From: DASYHS01 sp035998295
GTDB taxonomy: Bacteria > Pseudomonadota > Alphaproteobacteria > Azospirillales > Azospirillaceae
DNA: 54,915 nucleotides
Direction of reading: 5' to 3'
NCBI RefSeq assembly: GCF_035998295.1
Contig: NZ_DASYHS010000270.1
Coordinates: 1-54,915 of the forward strand
The position numbers and the translations under genes are program-made. Positions 17,269 through 26,671 of this stretch are shown here, piece after piece; within the stretch, counting starts at the first letter, position 1; every line of letters starts with the position of its first letter. The notes under the pieces are model-generated. The model searched no databases. It was given only the letters and a program-made list of their open reading frames with translations, and was not told the origin of the DNA.

Positions 17269-17731
17269 CCGGTTCGCTCACGCTGTCGCGCAGCAGGACG
17301 GGAAAGGATACCGGCTCGACCATGGTGCCGACCACGATCGTCCCTTCGATGCGAGCGAGCAGCGAGCGGCGCTCGCCGGCCAGACGTTCGACCGAGACGC
17401 GGGGATTGGCGAGCCTGGGCTCGAACGCGGCGATGGTCCGCTCGATCACCTCGACGAGCAGATGCTCGCTGTCGGTCTCGTACGGTCGAAACAGCGAAAG
17501 GTCCGGAATGCCGTAATCGATCGTGCTGCGCTGCCGCCGGTCGAGTTCGTCCACGGCCAGCGGCGTGCGCGTGTTGAGCAGCCGGTCGAGCTCGCGCCCC
17601 ACCGACTCCCGCACTCCCTTGGGATCGAGCATGCGCGGAGGGTGCGGCTCGTAGGTCGTCGCGGGGTCGCCGTCGACCAGACGGTCGAACAGCGGCACCC
17701 GCGCGCCATGGACGATCCGGGGACCGGACAC
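17261..17731 (-). CDS. tssE: T6SS baseplate protein TssE (gp25-like)
   Basis: 156 residues homologous to phage T4 gp25. The family core runs from RESVGRELDRLLNTRTPL through STIDYGIPDLSLF to IERTIAAFEPRLANPRVSVE, with a Val-rich C-terminal strand (GTIVVGTMVEPVSFPVLLRD). TssE links the baseplate to the first sheath ring. It lies six bp after hcp and overlaps tssF. Confidence 0.92.
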   Translation of the reverse strand: MSGPRIVHGARVPLFDRLVDGDPATTYEPHPPRMLDPKGVRESVGRELDRLLNTRTPLAVDELDRRQRSTIDYGIPDLSLFRPYETDSEHLLVEVIERTIAAFEPRLANPRVSVERLAGERRSLLARIEGTIVVGTMVEPVSFPVLLRDSVSEPDE

Positions 17732-17737
17732 GATGCC

Positions 17738-18238
17738 TTACGACACTTCCTGCTTGATCAGGTCGTGCTTGACCGGCTGAGCGCCCTCCGCCGTGCCGTC
17801 GTCTTCCTTCTGCGGGATGTACTTGTACTCGATGATGCCGTAGCTGAGCGTCACGGTCTCGGTCGGGACGTCGCCCGTACCGCCGCCGAGGCTCACGTTG
17901 GAGACGACGATCTTCTCCATCGTCATCTCGAGATACTTGACCGCCTTGTTCTCGCCGTTGGCGCGATAGGCGCAGAACACGCCCTTCTCGATGTGCTTGC
18001 CGCTCCAGCACATCTTGAGGAGGTCGTCGGTGGCGCTGTCAGTGTACTTCGTGAAGGAGAAGTCGGAATGGTTCGCCTGCTCGACCGTGCCGCCGCCCGC
18101 GGAGCTGCGGGTGGGCGAAGTCGGCTGGTTGAAGGAATGGCTCCAGGACAGGACCTGGATCTCTTCCTTGTGGGTGCTGTCGGTCGACTCGGCCTTGATG
18201 TCGGGCCCCGTCAGCTTGAGGAACATATTGCCGGCCAT
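17738..18238 (-). CDS. hcp: T6SS inner-tube protein Hcp (TssD)
   Basis: 166 residues, standard single-domain Hcp with MFLKLTGPDIKAESTDS at the start, EEIQVLSWSHSF, and a C-terminal EYKYIPQKEDDG strand. Hexameric rings of Hcp stack to form the expelled tube. There is no C-terminal effector extension. Placing hcp inside the structural operon, between tssC and tssE, is common in alphaproteobacterial systems. A structured 128-bp gap precedes it, which may adjust its expression relative to tssC. Confidence 0.95.
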   Translation of the reverse strand: MAGNMFLKLTGPDIKAESTDSTHKEEIQVLSWSHSFNQPTSPTRSSAGGGTVEQANHSDFSFTKYTDSATDDLLKMCWSGKHIEKGVFCAYRANGENKAVKYLEMTMEKIVVSNVSLGGGTGDVPTETVTLSYGIIEYKYIPQKEDDGTAEGAQPVKHDLIKQEVS

Positions 18239-18302
18239 GGCGCGTCTCCGTGCGGCTGTCTCGTCTGGGGGTTCGTCGGAACCCTGCTCTCATGTGGTCC
18301 GT

Positions 18303-18344
18303 GGACCGACCCGCCGTCGGGATGATCGGCGGCGGGCCGGGTCC
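18303..18344 (-). promoter_or_regulatory. Stem-loop in the tssC-hcp gap
   Basis: GGACC (18303-18307) pairs with GGTCC (18340-18344), and CCCGCCG (18310-18316) with CGGCGGG (18330-18336), giving a 12-bp interrupted stem. It lies between tssC and hcp. It could terminate part of the transcripts or protect the hcp message after processing, which would help hcp be made in excess. There is no T tract. Confidence 0.35.
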
Positions 18345-18366
18345 GCGTAGGTCCCCGTCAGGGCGC

Positions 18367-19848
18367 TCAGGCTGCCGGCGGCGGCAGCTCCGCGACCAGC
18401 CGAATCGAGGCCGTGAGTTCCTCGAGCTGGAAATGCGGCCGCAGGAACACCGTGGCCCTGTAGCTGCCGGGCTTGCCCGGGACGTCGGTGACGTCCACGC
18501 GCGCTTCGCGCAGCGGGTACTTGGCCTTGAGCTGCTGCCCGGCGTCGTCCTTGCCCAGCACGTAGTCGACGATCCAAGTGTTCAGGTAGGTCGCGACGTT
18601 GTCCCTGGTCATGAAGCTCCCGATCTTGTCGCGCATGATCACCTTGATGTAGTGAGCGAAGCGCGAGGCGTTCAGGATGTAGGGCAGCATCGACGAGATG
18701 CGGCTGTTCGCATTGGCCGCCGCGGTGTTGTAGAGCTTCGGCTTGTTGGTCGTCTGGCCGCCGAAGAAGGCGGCGTAGTCCGTGCCCTTGCAGTGCACTA
18801 GCGTGATGAAGCCGAGGTCGTTCAGCTCCTTCTCGCGCCGGTCCGTGATCGAGATCTCGGTCGGGCACTTGAGCGCGATGTCGCCCTCGTCGGTGCGGAA
18901 GGTGTGCGTCGGCAGGCCCTCGACCTTGCCGCCGCCCTCGACGCCACGGATCGCGGCGGTCCAGCCGTGCTGCGAGAAGGCGGAGGTGATGCGGTGGGTC
19001 AGCATCCAGGCGGCATTGCCCCACAGATACTTCTTGTGATCCCGGCCGTCCGTGTCCTCGACGAAGTTGACGCCCTCGACCGGCTTGGTGTCCGGCCCGT
19101 AGGGCAGACGCAGCAGGACGTGCGGCAGCGCCAGCGCGACGTAGCGCGAATCCTCGCTGTTGCGGAAAGACCGCCACTTGATCAGCTCGGCACTCTCGAA
19201 GATCTTCGAGAGGTCGCGCGGAACCCCCAGCTCGGTGAAGCCGTCCATGTCGAACAGCCGCGGGCTGGCGCCGGCGATGAAGGGCGCGTGAGCGGCGGCG
19301 GCGACGTTCGAGATCAGCTCGAGCAGCAGGATGTCCTGCGGATGCCGGCCGAACTCGTAGTCGCCCATCAGCATGCTGTAGGGATTGCCGCCGAAGGTGC
19401 CGTACTCTTCCTCGTACACCTTCTTGAACAGCGCGCTCTGGTCGAACTCGACGGCCTTCTCCAGGTCCTTCAGCAGCTCGCCCTTGGTGATGTTGAGCAG
19501 GCGCAGCTTCAGCATCGTCCCGGTCTCGGTGTTGAAGACCAGATAATGCAGGCCCCGCCAGCTCGCCTCGATGCGCTGGAACTCGGGGTCGTGCAGGATC
19601 TCGTTGAGCTGCGCGCTCAGCAGATCGTCGATCTCGGCGATGCGGTCGTTGATCATGGCGACGACGTCGCCGCTGACGGAACCACCTTCCTGCGCGAGAA
19701 CGGAGTCGACGAACTCGCTCACGAGGTCGCGGGCATAGGCGCGCTGGCTTTCGTCGCGGGCCAGCTTGCCCTCTGTCATGATGCGCTCCAGCAGGGAGAG
19801 CGGCGCCGTGCCCTCACTGCCCGTGGCGTTCTCGGTTTCCTCAGCCAT
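18367..19848 (-). CDS. tssC: T6SS contractile sheath large subunit TssC
   Basis: 493 residues (family about 490-500). Diagnostic stretches are EASWRGLHYLVFNTETG, YGTFGGNPYSMLMGDYEFG and FRNSEDSRYVALALPHVLLR. The N-terminal helix LSLLERIMTEGKLARDESQR is where ClpV normally binds to recycle contracted sheath, so a ClpV is expected elsewhere in the genome. It is followed by hcp after 128 bp and preceded by tssB. Confidence 0.96.
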   Translation of the reverse strand: MAEETENATGSEGTAPLSLLERIMTEGKLARDESQRAYARDLVSEFVDSVLAQEGGSVSGDVVAMINDRIAEIDDLLSAQLNEILHDPEFQRIEASWRGLHYLVFNTETGTMLKLRLLNITKGELLKDLEKAVEFDQSALFKKVYEEEYGTFGGNPYSMLMGDYEFGRHPQDILLLELISNVAAAAHAPFIAGASPRLFDMDGFTELGVPRDLSKIFESAELIKWRSFRNSEDSRYVALALPHVLLRLPYGPDTKPVEGVNFVEDTDGRDHKKYLWGNAAWMLTHRITSAFSQHGWTAAIRGVEGGGKVEGLPTHTFRTDEGDIALKCPTEISITDRREKELNDLGFITLVHCKGTDYAAFFGGQTTNKPKLYNTAAANANSRISSMLPYILNASRFAHYIKVIMRDKIGSFMTRDNVATYLNTWIVDYVLGKDDAGQQLKAKYPLREARVDVTDVPGKPGSYRATVFLRPHFQLEELTASIRLVAELPPPAA

Positions 19849-19926
19849 GGAAGCCTCTCATCGGATCTGGCCTGCGCCCCGGGGAGCGCGTGCGGCCGGT
19901 CGTCGGGTCAGGGATTGGGCGCTCGA

Positions 19927-20469
19927 TCACTCGGGCGCCGGCGGATCGACGGGCTTGTCGCCACCGTCGGCACCGCCCCCGAGCTGCGTGCGCAGTTCCG
20001 AGCGGCTCTCGGTGTTCTCGACCACCGAGCGCAGCAGCGCGTCCAGGTCGTCGTTGCCGTCCAGCTTGGTCAGCAGGTCGCGCAGACGCTGGCGGGTGTC
20101 CAGCAGCGCCTTCAGCGCCGGCACCTGCTGCATCACCTCGACCGGACCGAAGTCGTCCATGTGCTTGAACTTCAATTCGGCGTTCAGCATGTCGTTGCCG
20201 TCGGGCTTCAGCCGGTTCGGCACGCGCAGGACCAGCCTCGGGCTGGCCGAGGAGAGGACATCGTTGAAATTGTCGCGATCGATCTCGACGAACTTCCGAT
20301 CCTTCACCGGCGGCAGCGGCTCGGTCGGCTTGCCGGACAGGTCGGCCATGATGCCGACGATGAAGGGAAGCTCTTTCTTCTCGATCGCGTCGCCGATCTC
20401 CACGTCGTAGGTGATCTGCACGCGTGGCGGTCGGACTCTGCTGAGTTTATGCTGGGTGCTCTCGGCCAT
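19927..20469 (-). CDS. tssB: T6SS contractile sheath small subunit TssB
   Basis: 180 residues with the family core RPPRVQITYDVEIGDAIEKK, PFIVGIMADLSGKP and the FVEIDRDNFNDVL stretch. TssB and TssC interlock strands to form the sheath. It is the first gene after a 134-bp AT-rich gap, so tssBC-hcp-EFG may have its own promoter in addition to readthrough from tssA. The ribosome site is weak (GAGG about 12 bases upstream). Confidence 0.95.
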   Translation of the reverse strand: MAESTQHKLSRVRPPRVQITYDVEIGDAIEKKELPFIVGIMADLSGKPTEPLPPVKDRKFVEIDRDNFNDVLSSASPRLVLRVPNRLKPDGNDMLNAELKFKHMDDFGPVEVMQQVPALKALLDTRQRLRDLLTKLDGNDDLDALLRSVVENTESRSELRTQLGGGADGGDKPVDPPAPE

Positions 20470-20568
20470 TGGGGTAACGCCTCGCTAGGTATTGCGGTCT
20501 AGTCCGGTTGAGCGTGACTGGCGGCAGTACACTTTATTTCATACTCCGTTCCTCCCGAATCTCCAAAG

Positions 20569-20580
20569 AAAAGCGCTTTT
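20569..20580. promoter_or_regulatory. Palindrome in the AT-rich tssA-tssB gap
   Basis: AAAAGCGCTTTT is a perfect 12-bp palindrome. It lies in the 20470-20603 gap, which is much richer in A and T than the flanking genes. It may be part of an internal promoter or operator for tssBC-hcp-EFG, or a short terminator stem after tssA. I see no sigma-54 -24/-12 element. Confidence 0.35.
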
Positions 20581-20603
20581 GGCGCGTATACAATCGAAAG
20601 ATA

Positions 20604-21731
20604 TCATCGCCCGCTCTTCTGCGCGTTTTCCGGTGGACCGAAGCCGAGCATGTCGAACACGCCGGAGAGGTCGTTGCGACCACGGCTGAGTTCGACGAGC
20701 AATTCGTGCAGCGGCATGCTGCCCCACGAGACCGCCCGCTGGATCAGGTAGGGGACGGGGCTGTGCGGCTCCGTCCGGAACAGGTATTCGGCCGCCTCGG
20801 CGAGCCGGTAATAGGCTTCTTCGCGCGAGCGGATCGGCCCCGGCCGGCCGGCGAGGACGACGTCGACCAGATCGTCGTCCTGCGTCTCGGGAACCGTGTC
20901 GTCCGGCAGGTCCTCGTCCTCGGGAAGCTCCATCACCATCGTCGGCTCCTCCCCCTTGTCACGCAGAACCGTGTCGATCCAGCCCAGGATGTCGATGAGC
21001 GTGTGCCGGACGGTTGCGAGACTCGGCGCTGCGGCGCCGCAGCTCTCGTCCAGCATTCGGCTCAACCCGTCGAGCGACGCCAGCCCGGCCGCGACCTGCA
21101 TCCGCAGTTCCCGGTGAAACTCGACCGGGGTCGCGCGCGCGCTCGCCTCGAAGGCCGGCAGCAGCACCTGATGGTTCGCCTCCGCCAGCGCCGCCGCCTT
21201 CGGGTCGCGCGTGGTCACCGGGGAGAGGCGCTGGGCAATCCGGTACTGCGTCCAGCTGTAGGCATCCGTCTGATGCATGCCCGAACGGGTCAACGGGATC
21301 TGCTGGAGGACGGCCGGCAGCTTGGCATTGAGCCATTCCAGCGGCCCGATGCGCGACGACACGTCGTCATCCTCGACGGGCGGATGCAGGTCGTCCCAGA
21401 AGTTGCGGCAAAGTCCGGCGATCACTTCGATGCCGGGCTGCAGGCCGGCGAAGCCGTAACGCCAGACCAGCCCCTCGAGCAGCCAAGTGGCCACCTGCAT
21501 GTCCTTCGACCGCTTCTCGAGGATGTCCTTGCATAGCGCGATGACCGCATCCCAATCGGCGCGTTTCGGGTTCGTCTTCCACACGCCCTGGGGCAAGGAC
21601 GGATCGTCCTCGCGGCGTGCTTCCTTGACCGCGTCGTACTCCGTGCCGTAGCGCAGGAACTCGCCGGCCGGGTTCGTGCCGGGGATGGGCTCCAGGAGAC
21701 GGGCGGGATCGAGGGCGATCGTGGCGGCCAT
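20604..21731 (-). CDS. tssA: T6SS cap/assembly protein TssA
   Basis: 375 residues. The N-terminal ImpA domain is clear (LLEPIPGTNPAGEFLRYGTEYDAV begins near residue 12; DWDAVIALCKDILEKRSKDM follows). The C-terminus EPHSPVPYLIQRAVSWGSMP is the conserved short C-terminal motif shared by this TssA class. Residues 265-290 are an acidic linker (ELPEDEDLPDDTVPETQDDD). TssA primes baseplate-sheath assembly and caps the growing tail. It starts 11 bp after the tssM stop. Confidence 0.93.
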   Translation of the reverse strand: MAATIALDPARLLEPIPGTNPAGEFLRYGTEYDAVKEARREDDPSLPQGVWKTNPKRADWDAVIALCKDILEKRSKDMQVATWLLEGLVWRYGFAGLQPGIEVIAGLCRNFWDDLHPPVEDDDVSSRIGPLEWLNAKLPAVLQQIPLTRSGMHQTDAYSWTQYRIAQRLSPVTTRDPKAAALAEANHQVLLPAFEASARATPVEFHRELRMQVAAGLASLDGLSRMLDESCGAAAPSLATVRHTLIDILGWIDTVLRDKGEEPTMVMELPEDEDLPDDTVPETQDDDLVDVVLAGRPGPIRSREEAYYRLAEAAEYLFRTEPHSPVPYLIQRAVSWGSMPLHELLVELSRGRNDLSGVFDMLGFGPPENAQKSGR

Positions 21732-21742
21732 TTCCGTTCTCC

Positions 21743-24700
21743 TCAGAACACGACCGCGAGGTCGGCTTCGGGCGCCCGATGCGGGAACTCCGGCAGGACG
21801 TGGCGGACGCGCTCCTTGCCGTCGGCCGTGGGCGAGGTGAGCGACAGGCGCACGAAGACGCGCGCGAGGCCGCTGACGCCCGCCGAGACGGTACCGTCCG
21901 GTTCGACGGCGGCGGTCGGCACCTCGAAGCGCAGCGTGTGCGGCTGAGGGTCCTGAAGCCGCTCGAAATCCGCCGGCTCCGCCCGGTGGGCCTGGAGTGC
22001 TCGCAGAAGAGACCAGCGGTTGCGATAGGCGAAGCCGGCGGTGCGGTCCTCGACGGCCGGACCGGCGGCCGGACCGGCGGCGGGACCGGAGGCGACCGGC
22101 CCGACCGGCGCGTCCTTCGCCCAGCGCAGCGACAGCGAAACGGGGATGCCGGGGCTCCAGCGGCCGGCGCGCGGGTCACGCCCGCGCACGAAGCGCTGCG
22201 CGCCGAGATCGAGCGCCCATTCGATGATCTGGTTGCCCTGGACCTCGCGGGCCCGGTTGACGCGGAAATCGACTTCCACCTCGAAGCCCGGCGGCATGTC
22301 GCCGGTCGGCGGGACCAGGAGCGGCGCCAGGAAGTCGCGCACGCCGGCCATCTGGCGCACGAAGCCGAGAGCCATGCGCGCGGCCGGGTCGACCTCCGCG
22401 CCGCGCTCCAAGCCCTGGCGCAAGCGCTCCTCGGCGGCGGTGAAGCGCACCAGGAACGCCGCGATCTCCGTCGGCTCGGCCTCGGGGGTGTCGGCACCCG
22501 CGTCGAACGGGGCGAACGGATAGCGCCCGGCAAGGGTCGCGTTGAAGTCGGCGACGAGGCGGTCGTAGTCCGACTGGACCGCCGACCCGGCGAGCCAGCG
22601 GCACTGCTCGAGAAGCTGGGTGCGCAGAACGTTGCGGCGCTCGATGAAGAAGTCGCCCGACCGCGCCTGGTCCGCTCCATCGAGCTTCTCGAAGCAATTG
22701 CCGGGGTTGATCGTGTCGAGTTCGAAGCGGATGAAGTGCTCGAGCATCGCCGTCGTGCTGAGCGGGCTGTTCGCCTGATAGCGCAGAAGCTCGGCCGCGA
22801 GGCGCTGCCATTTCGTCAGCACCGGCAGGGCACGCCAGGTGCCGCCCAGTTCGTCGCGCAGCAGGAAGTCGATCAGCGGGGTCGCCATCTCGGTCGTGAG
22901 ATAGCCGAGGCGCCCGCGCATCGTGTCCAGGTACTGGGCCAGCACGATGTCGTCCTGCGCGCGGAAGCCGGCGGAAGTCGGGGCCTCGACGCCATCCCAG
23001 CGCCGGAAGCCGTCGATCGCCGCATAGGGCATTTCGCCCTCGGCGATCCCGTCGACGACGGTCAGCAATTGCAGCGCCTGCCGACCGGCAAGGTCGCGAA
23101 GCAGCGCGTAGGCATCGTCGAAGCCGAGCTGACGCATCACCGAGAGCAGGGCCAGCAAGGTCGGCGCGGCGGCGCGGAACTCACGTATCTCGCGCTGGAT
23201 CGCCCCCTCGGCGGCCGGATCGAACAGATCGCCGGACCGCGGTTCCCGGATCTGCGCCGCCGCGATCTCCGTCAGCAGGTTCGAGCGCAGCCTCTGGCGG
23301 GCCAACCGCTCGACCACCGGACGGAACGTCGTCGGCACGTTGCGCAGGTCGCGGGCGAGAAACAGTTCGTAGTCGCGGTACAGCTCCAGCGCGTCGGCGA
23401 GCCGGTCGGTGCTCCATACCAGGCTCACCCCCGGACCGGCCGTGGCCGCCGGCTGGACCTCCGGCCGGGCCTCCATGAAACTATGCCCGAAGACCGGCCG
23501 CAGGCCTCCGGCCAGCGAGTGCAGGCCCGCCTCCAGACGCAGCCGGCCGTCGGCCGGATCGGCGAGGACCACCGGCCCGGTCAGCCGGGCACGGACACCA
23601 AGGATCGCCGAGCGCAACGCGGCGATGCGGTCGGCGGCGGCGACGCGCAGTTCCTCGGCGGCGGCGGGGCCGAAGAAGGGGGATGCCGACACCTCCGTCA
23701 CCAGGGTCCGGAACTCGGGATCGGCCTCGGGCGAAGACAGCAGGATCCACTGGAACGCCGGATCGTCCAGCATCGTCCGGACCGCGACCAGCGCATCCAT
23801 CAGACGCGCGAGCGCAGCACTGGTGTCGCCGCGCCGCGCCTGGACGCGCTCGACCTCGTCGATGGCGGCCGCCAGGGTGCGCACGCGCCCGGCGATCGAC
23901 CCTTCCGGCGCCATGCGCCGCCCGACCGCCTCGTCCAGCCTGCGCAGCATCGTGCGGGCCCGCGTGGCATGGGGGGTCCGGTCGAAAGGCTCGATCTCGA
24001 CCCGGTGCAGCGCCGCCGCGTAGAGGTCGGAGTTGGCGGCGAAACCATAGGAAAGCTGCACGCCGAACAGGTATTCCGCGAGCCTCGCCACTTCCGCGAT
24101 CTCGCTGGTCCGCAGCTTCTCGAACGCGGTGGCGTTGACGTGGAGTTCGTCCATCATCTCGACGAACTCGTCGATGCGCCGGTAATCGGCGGCGGCGGCG
24201 AACGCGTATTCCTGCGATTCGGCCGTAGAGGTCGCCCGGCGGTCGAAATCCTCCAGGATCACCGTCGAGCGTTCCTCGAGCTTGGCGCGCATCGGATCGA
24301 GGATGATCTTGTCGAAGCCGAAGCTGAAATGGCCGACGACCCGGCTCTCCAGGCTCCCGGCCCAGGACGACGGAAGGAAGGTGAAGCGCAGCGAACGGCT
24401 CTCGATGCGGGCGAAATCACCGAGCAGCTTCTCCGCATGCTCTACCGAGAGGCGACTTGCCGAGACCTCGCGATGGCCGGCCGCCTCCGCCGCGATGATC
24501 ACCTCGAGCGCCGGCGTCATCATCCGCAGTCCGGCGTCGAGCCGCCCCGCGGAGAACCACGCCCCTACGAACAGGATGAGGCCGAGCGCCGCGATGCCGA
24601 CCTGTGCGGCGAGGACCTTGCGGTTTCGGGCGATCAGGCCGGTTGCGGCCGCTCTGGCGAGCCGCCGCTCGGAGAGGATCTTCTCCCCGAACAGGTCGGT

Positions 24701-25861
24701 CGCGAACAGCGGGCGCGGACGCGGCGCGTCGGCTAGGGCGGAAGGATCGTCGAGCAGGCCGGCCGGCACGAGCGCGCGCAACGAAGCCTGGGGCGCCGCC
24801 CCGGACCCGTCGCCGACGAAGTAGATGCCGCGCATGAAGAAGGCTTCGTGATACGCGGTGGCACGGAATATCCGGTCGAGATAGAGCTTGAGCGGCTCGG
24901 CCATGCGCCGGAACTCGCCCGGAAACAGGAACATGCCATCCGGGTCGGCGGGATCGTCCTGGGCGGCGGCGTTCTCGACATAGGTCCGCTGGAGCCGGAC
25001 CCCGATCTCGGCGAAAGCTTCGTCCACGAGATGGCCGCCATAGGCCGCTTCGAGGTTGTTGCGGTTCGACCAGCCGAATATCTCGCGGCGGCGCTCGGGC
25101 GCGATCTGCTGCCAGTAGCCGCGGAAACCCGGGACGAGATCGGACTTGGTGACGACCACGTAGACCGGCAGCCGAAGGCCGATCTCCTGCTGCAGGTCCC
25201 ATAGCCGCCGGTAGAGCGCCTCCCCCTTGGCGTGAAGGGCCTCGGGACCGGGCCGGTCCGGACCGACCAGATCCGTGCAGGGGATCGTCAGCACGATGCC
25301 GTCCAACGCCCGCTCCGGCCGGTGGCGCTGCAGCAAGCGCGTGAACTGGCGCCACCGGACGTCGTCGCCGCTCGAGCCGTCGGGATGAACAACGAGGTCA
25401 CCCTGCAGGTCCAGCGCCACGCCCTTGTCGAAGAAATGCCAGGCGCATTCCGAAGGCGCGCCGGGTGCCGGGGTCGGGCCGAAAGGCCGGTCGAGTCCGA
25501 CCGCGTCGAGCAGCGTCCCCTTTCCGGCCCCGGCTTCGCCCATCAGCAGCACCATCGGCGTCGCATAGCGCCAATGGCGCCCCGCGGCGGTACGGCGCAG
25601 CAGCGCCATGCCGCGCGCGAACTCCTCCGCCATCGTCCGCGCCGCGATCTTCGCCGGGAACGTAGCCGCCGCCGCCTTCGCGGAACCTGCACCTGCGGCG
25701 CCCGCGCCGGCAGCGGTCGAGGCGGCCGCACGCGCCCTTGCGCGCAGCTGGGAAACGATGACGACGACGATGACCGTCACCAGCACCGCGAGCGCCAGCA
25801 GAACGAGCGCCCAACCGATGGGAGAGGCGTAGCGGACGACGAGAGCCAGGAAGTCGGTCAT
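21743..25861 (-). CDS. tssM: T6SS inner-membrane protein TssM (IcmF family)
   Basis: 1372 residues. Helices lie at about 12-37 and 415-435, with a cytoplasmic GTPase-like domain between. The Walker A sequence GEAGAGKGT (residues 108-116) has Gly in place of the usual first Ser/Thr after Lys. The large periplasmic part ends in a beta domain that binds TssJ. Near residue 1265 there is a GPAAGPAAGPA repeat. TssM spans the envelope between TssL and the lipoprotein TssJ. It starts 7 bp after the tssL stop. Confidence 0.95.
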   Translation of the reverse strand: MTDFLALVVRYASPIGWALVLLALAVLVTVIVVVIVSQLRARARAAASTAAGAGAAGAGSAKAAAATFPAKIAARTMAEEFARGMALLRRTAAGRHWRYATPMVLLMGEAGAGKGTLLDAVGLDRPFGPTPAPGAPSECAWHFFDKGVALDLQGDLVVHPDGSSGDDVRWRQFTRLLQRHRPERALDGIVLTIPCTDLVGPDRPGPEALHAKGEALYRRLWDLQQEIGLRLPVYVVVTKSDLVPGFRGYWQQIAPERRREIFGWSNRNNLEAAYGGHLVDEAFAEIGVRLQRTYVENAAAQDDPADPDGMFLFPGEFRRMAEPLKLYLDRIFRATAYHEAFFMRGIYFVGDGSGAAPQASLRALVPAGLLDDPSALADAPRPRPLFATDLFGEKILSERRLARAAATGLIARNRKVLAAQVGIAALGLILFVGAWFSAGRLDAGLRMMTPALEVIIAAEAAGHREVSASRLSVEHAEKLLGDFARIESRSLRFTFLPSSWAGSLESRVVGHFSFGFDKIILDPMRAKLEERSTVILEDFDRRATSTAESQEYAFAAAADYRRIDEFVEMMDELHVNATAFEKLRTSEIAEVARLAEYLFGVQLSYGFAANSDLYAAALHRVEIEPFDRTPHATRARTMLRRLDEAVGRRMAPEGSIAGRVRTLAAAIDEVERVQARRGDTSAALARLMDALVAVRTMLDDPAFQWILLSSPEADPEFRTLVTEVSASPFFGPAAAEELRVAAADRIAALRSAILGVRARLTGPVVLADPADGRLRLEAGLHSLAGGLRPVFGHSFMEARPEVQPAATAGPGVSLVWSTDRLADALELYRDYELFLARDLRNVPTTFRPVVERLARQRLRSNLLTEIAAAQIREPRSGDLFDPAAEGAIQREIREFRAAAPTLLALLSVMRQLGFDDAYALLRDLAGRQALQLLTVVDGIAEGEMPYAAIDGFRRWDGVEAPTSAGFRAQDDIVLAQYLDTMRGRLGYLTTEMATPLIDFLLRDELGGTWRALPVLTKWQRLAAELLRYQANSPLSTTAMLEHFIRFELDTINPGNCFEKLDGADQARSGDFFIERRNVLRTQLLEQCRWLAGSAVQSDYDRLVADFNATLAGRYPFAPFDAGADTPEAEPTEIAAFLVRFTAAEERLRQGLERGAEVDPAARMALGFVRQMAGVRDFLAPLLVPPTGDMPPGFEVEVDFRVNRAREVQGNQIIEWALDLGAQRFVRGRDPRAGRWSPGIPVSLSLRWAKDAPVGPVASGPAAGPAAGPAVEDRTAGFAYRNRWSLLRALQAHRAEPADFERLQDPQPHTLRFEVPTAAVEPDGTVSAGVSGLARVFVRLSLTSPTADGKERVRHVLPEFPHRAPEADLAVVF
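22055..22090. repeat. 12-bp repeat within tssM
   Basis: GGCCGGACCGGC is repeated exactly at 22055-22066 and 22067-22078 with a third, imperfect copy at 22079-22090. It encodes a GPAA repeat in the periplasmic C-terminal part of TssM, probably a flexible loop that can vary in length. Confidence 0.7.
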
Positions 25862-25868
25862 GATCGTC

Positions 25869-26645
25869 TCAGCGCCTCGCCTGCGTTTCGCCGCGCTCGA
25901 GGATGCGCTCGACGTCCGAGGTACGATCCAGCCAGACGAGATGGGTCACGACGACGAACAGCGCGAGCATGGCCGCCAGCGTAGCCAGCCAGGGGCGGAC
26001 ATAGGGCAGGCGGATCAGCTTGCCCTCGCTCAGCGTCGTCGCGTAGGCCGCCGGGAACATGTGGTCCAGCTCGCTCCGGCCGGCATCCTGGTCATGCCTC
26101 GACACCGCGCGGGCGAGCCTCTGCCGGTAGCTGCGCAGTTCCCCCGCGTCCGTCGGCCGCCAAAGCCGGCCACGGAAACCGAGAGAGAGCGTCGCGAGAT
26201 AGAGCGCCGCCAGCTCGGGATGGAGGCGGCCGTTCTCGGCGAGCAGCACGTCGAGGCGTTCGAAAACCCGCTCGCCCGCGACCTTGCTGCCGAACAGCGC
26301 GTTCTCGATCAGGAACTCGGTCCAGGAGTCGCGACCGTCCCAGTCGACGCGGTGCAACAGCAATTCGTCGGCGAGCGCCGCCATCAGGTACTGGGCCTCG
26401 CGGAACAGCTCGGCCCCGTAGGCCCCGCCCCGGGTCAGCGCGTCGATCGCCTGACGCTCGAGCAGCGAGCGCAGGCGGTAGTGGACGCGGCCCGCGAGTT
26501 CCGAACCGTCCGGCGCGTCGTCGCCCCGTTCGGCCAGACGGCCGCCGACCTCGAGCGCGTAGCGGACCCGCATCAGCTCGGCATGGAATTCCCGGAACTG
26601 CGCGAGGAGGCCGTATTCCGTTCCGTCCTTGGTGATGAGGGTCAT
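25869..26645 (-). CDS. tssL: T6SS inner-membrane protein TssL (DotU family)
   Basis: 258 residues: a cytoplasmic helical hook (QFREFHAELMRVRYALEVGG, QYLMAALADELLLHRVDW, and NGRLHPELAALYLATLSLGF) and one C-terminal helix at about 219-239. There is no OmpA-type peptidoglycan domain. TssL anchors TssK and pairs with TssM. The ATG at 26645 is chosen over a longer open frame because the conserved family start follows at once. Confidence 0.93.
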   Translation of the reverse strand: MTLITKDGTEYGLLAQFREFHAELMRVRYALEVGGRLAERGDDAPDGSELAGRVHYRLRSLLERQAIDALTRGGAYGAELFREAQYLMAALADELLLHRVDWDGRDSWTEFLIENALFGSKVAGERVFERLDVLLAENGRLHPELAALYLATLSLGFRGRLWRPTDAGELRSYRQRLARAVSRHDQDAGRSELDHMFPAAYATTLSEGKLIRLPYVRPWLATLAAMLALFVVVTHLVWLDRTSDVERILERGETQARR

Positions 26646-26671
26646 CGCGCTCTCCGGTCCCGCTCGCCGCC

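Noticed and set aside
21779..24736. A 985-codon open frame on the plus strand opposite tssM
   Set aside because: It is antisense to a clearly homologous gene, reads as Arg/Gly/Ala-rich low complexity, and is what GC-rich third positions produce.
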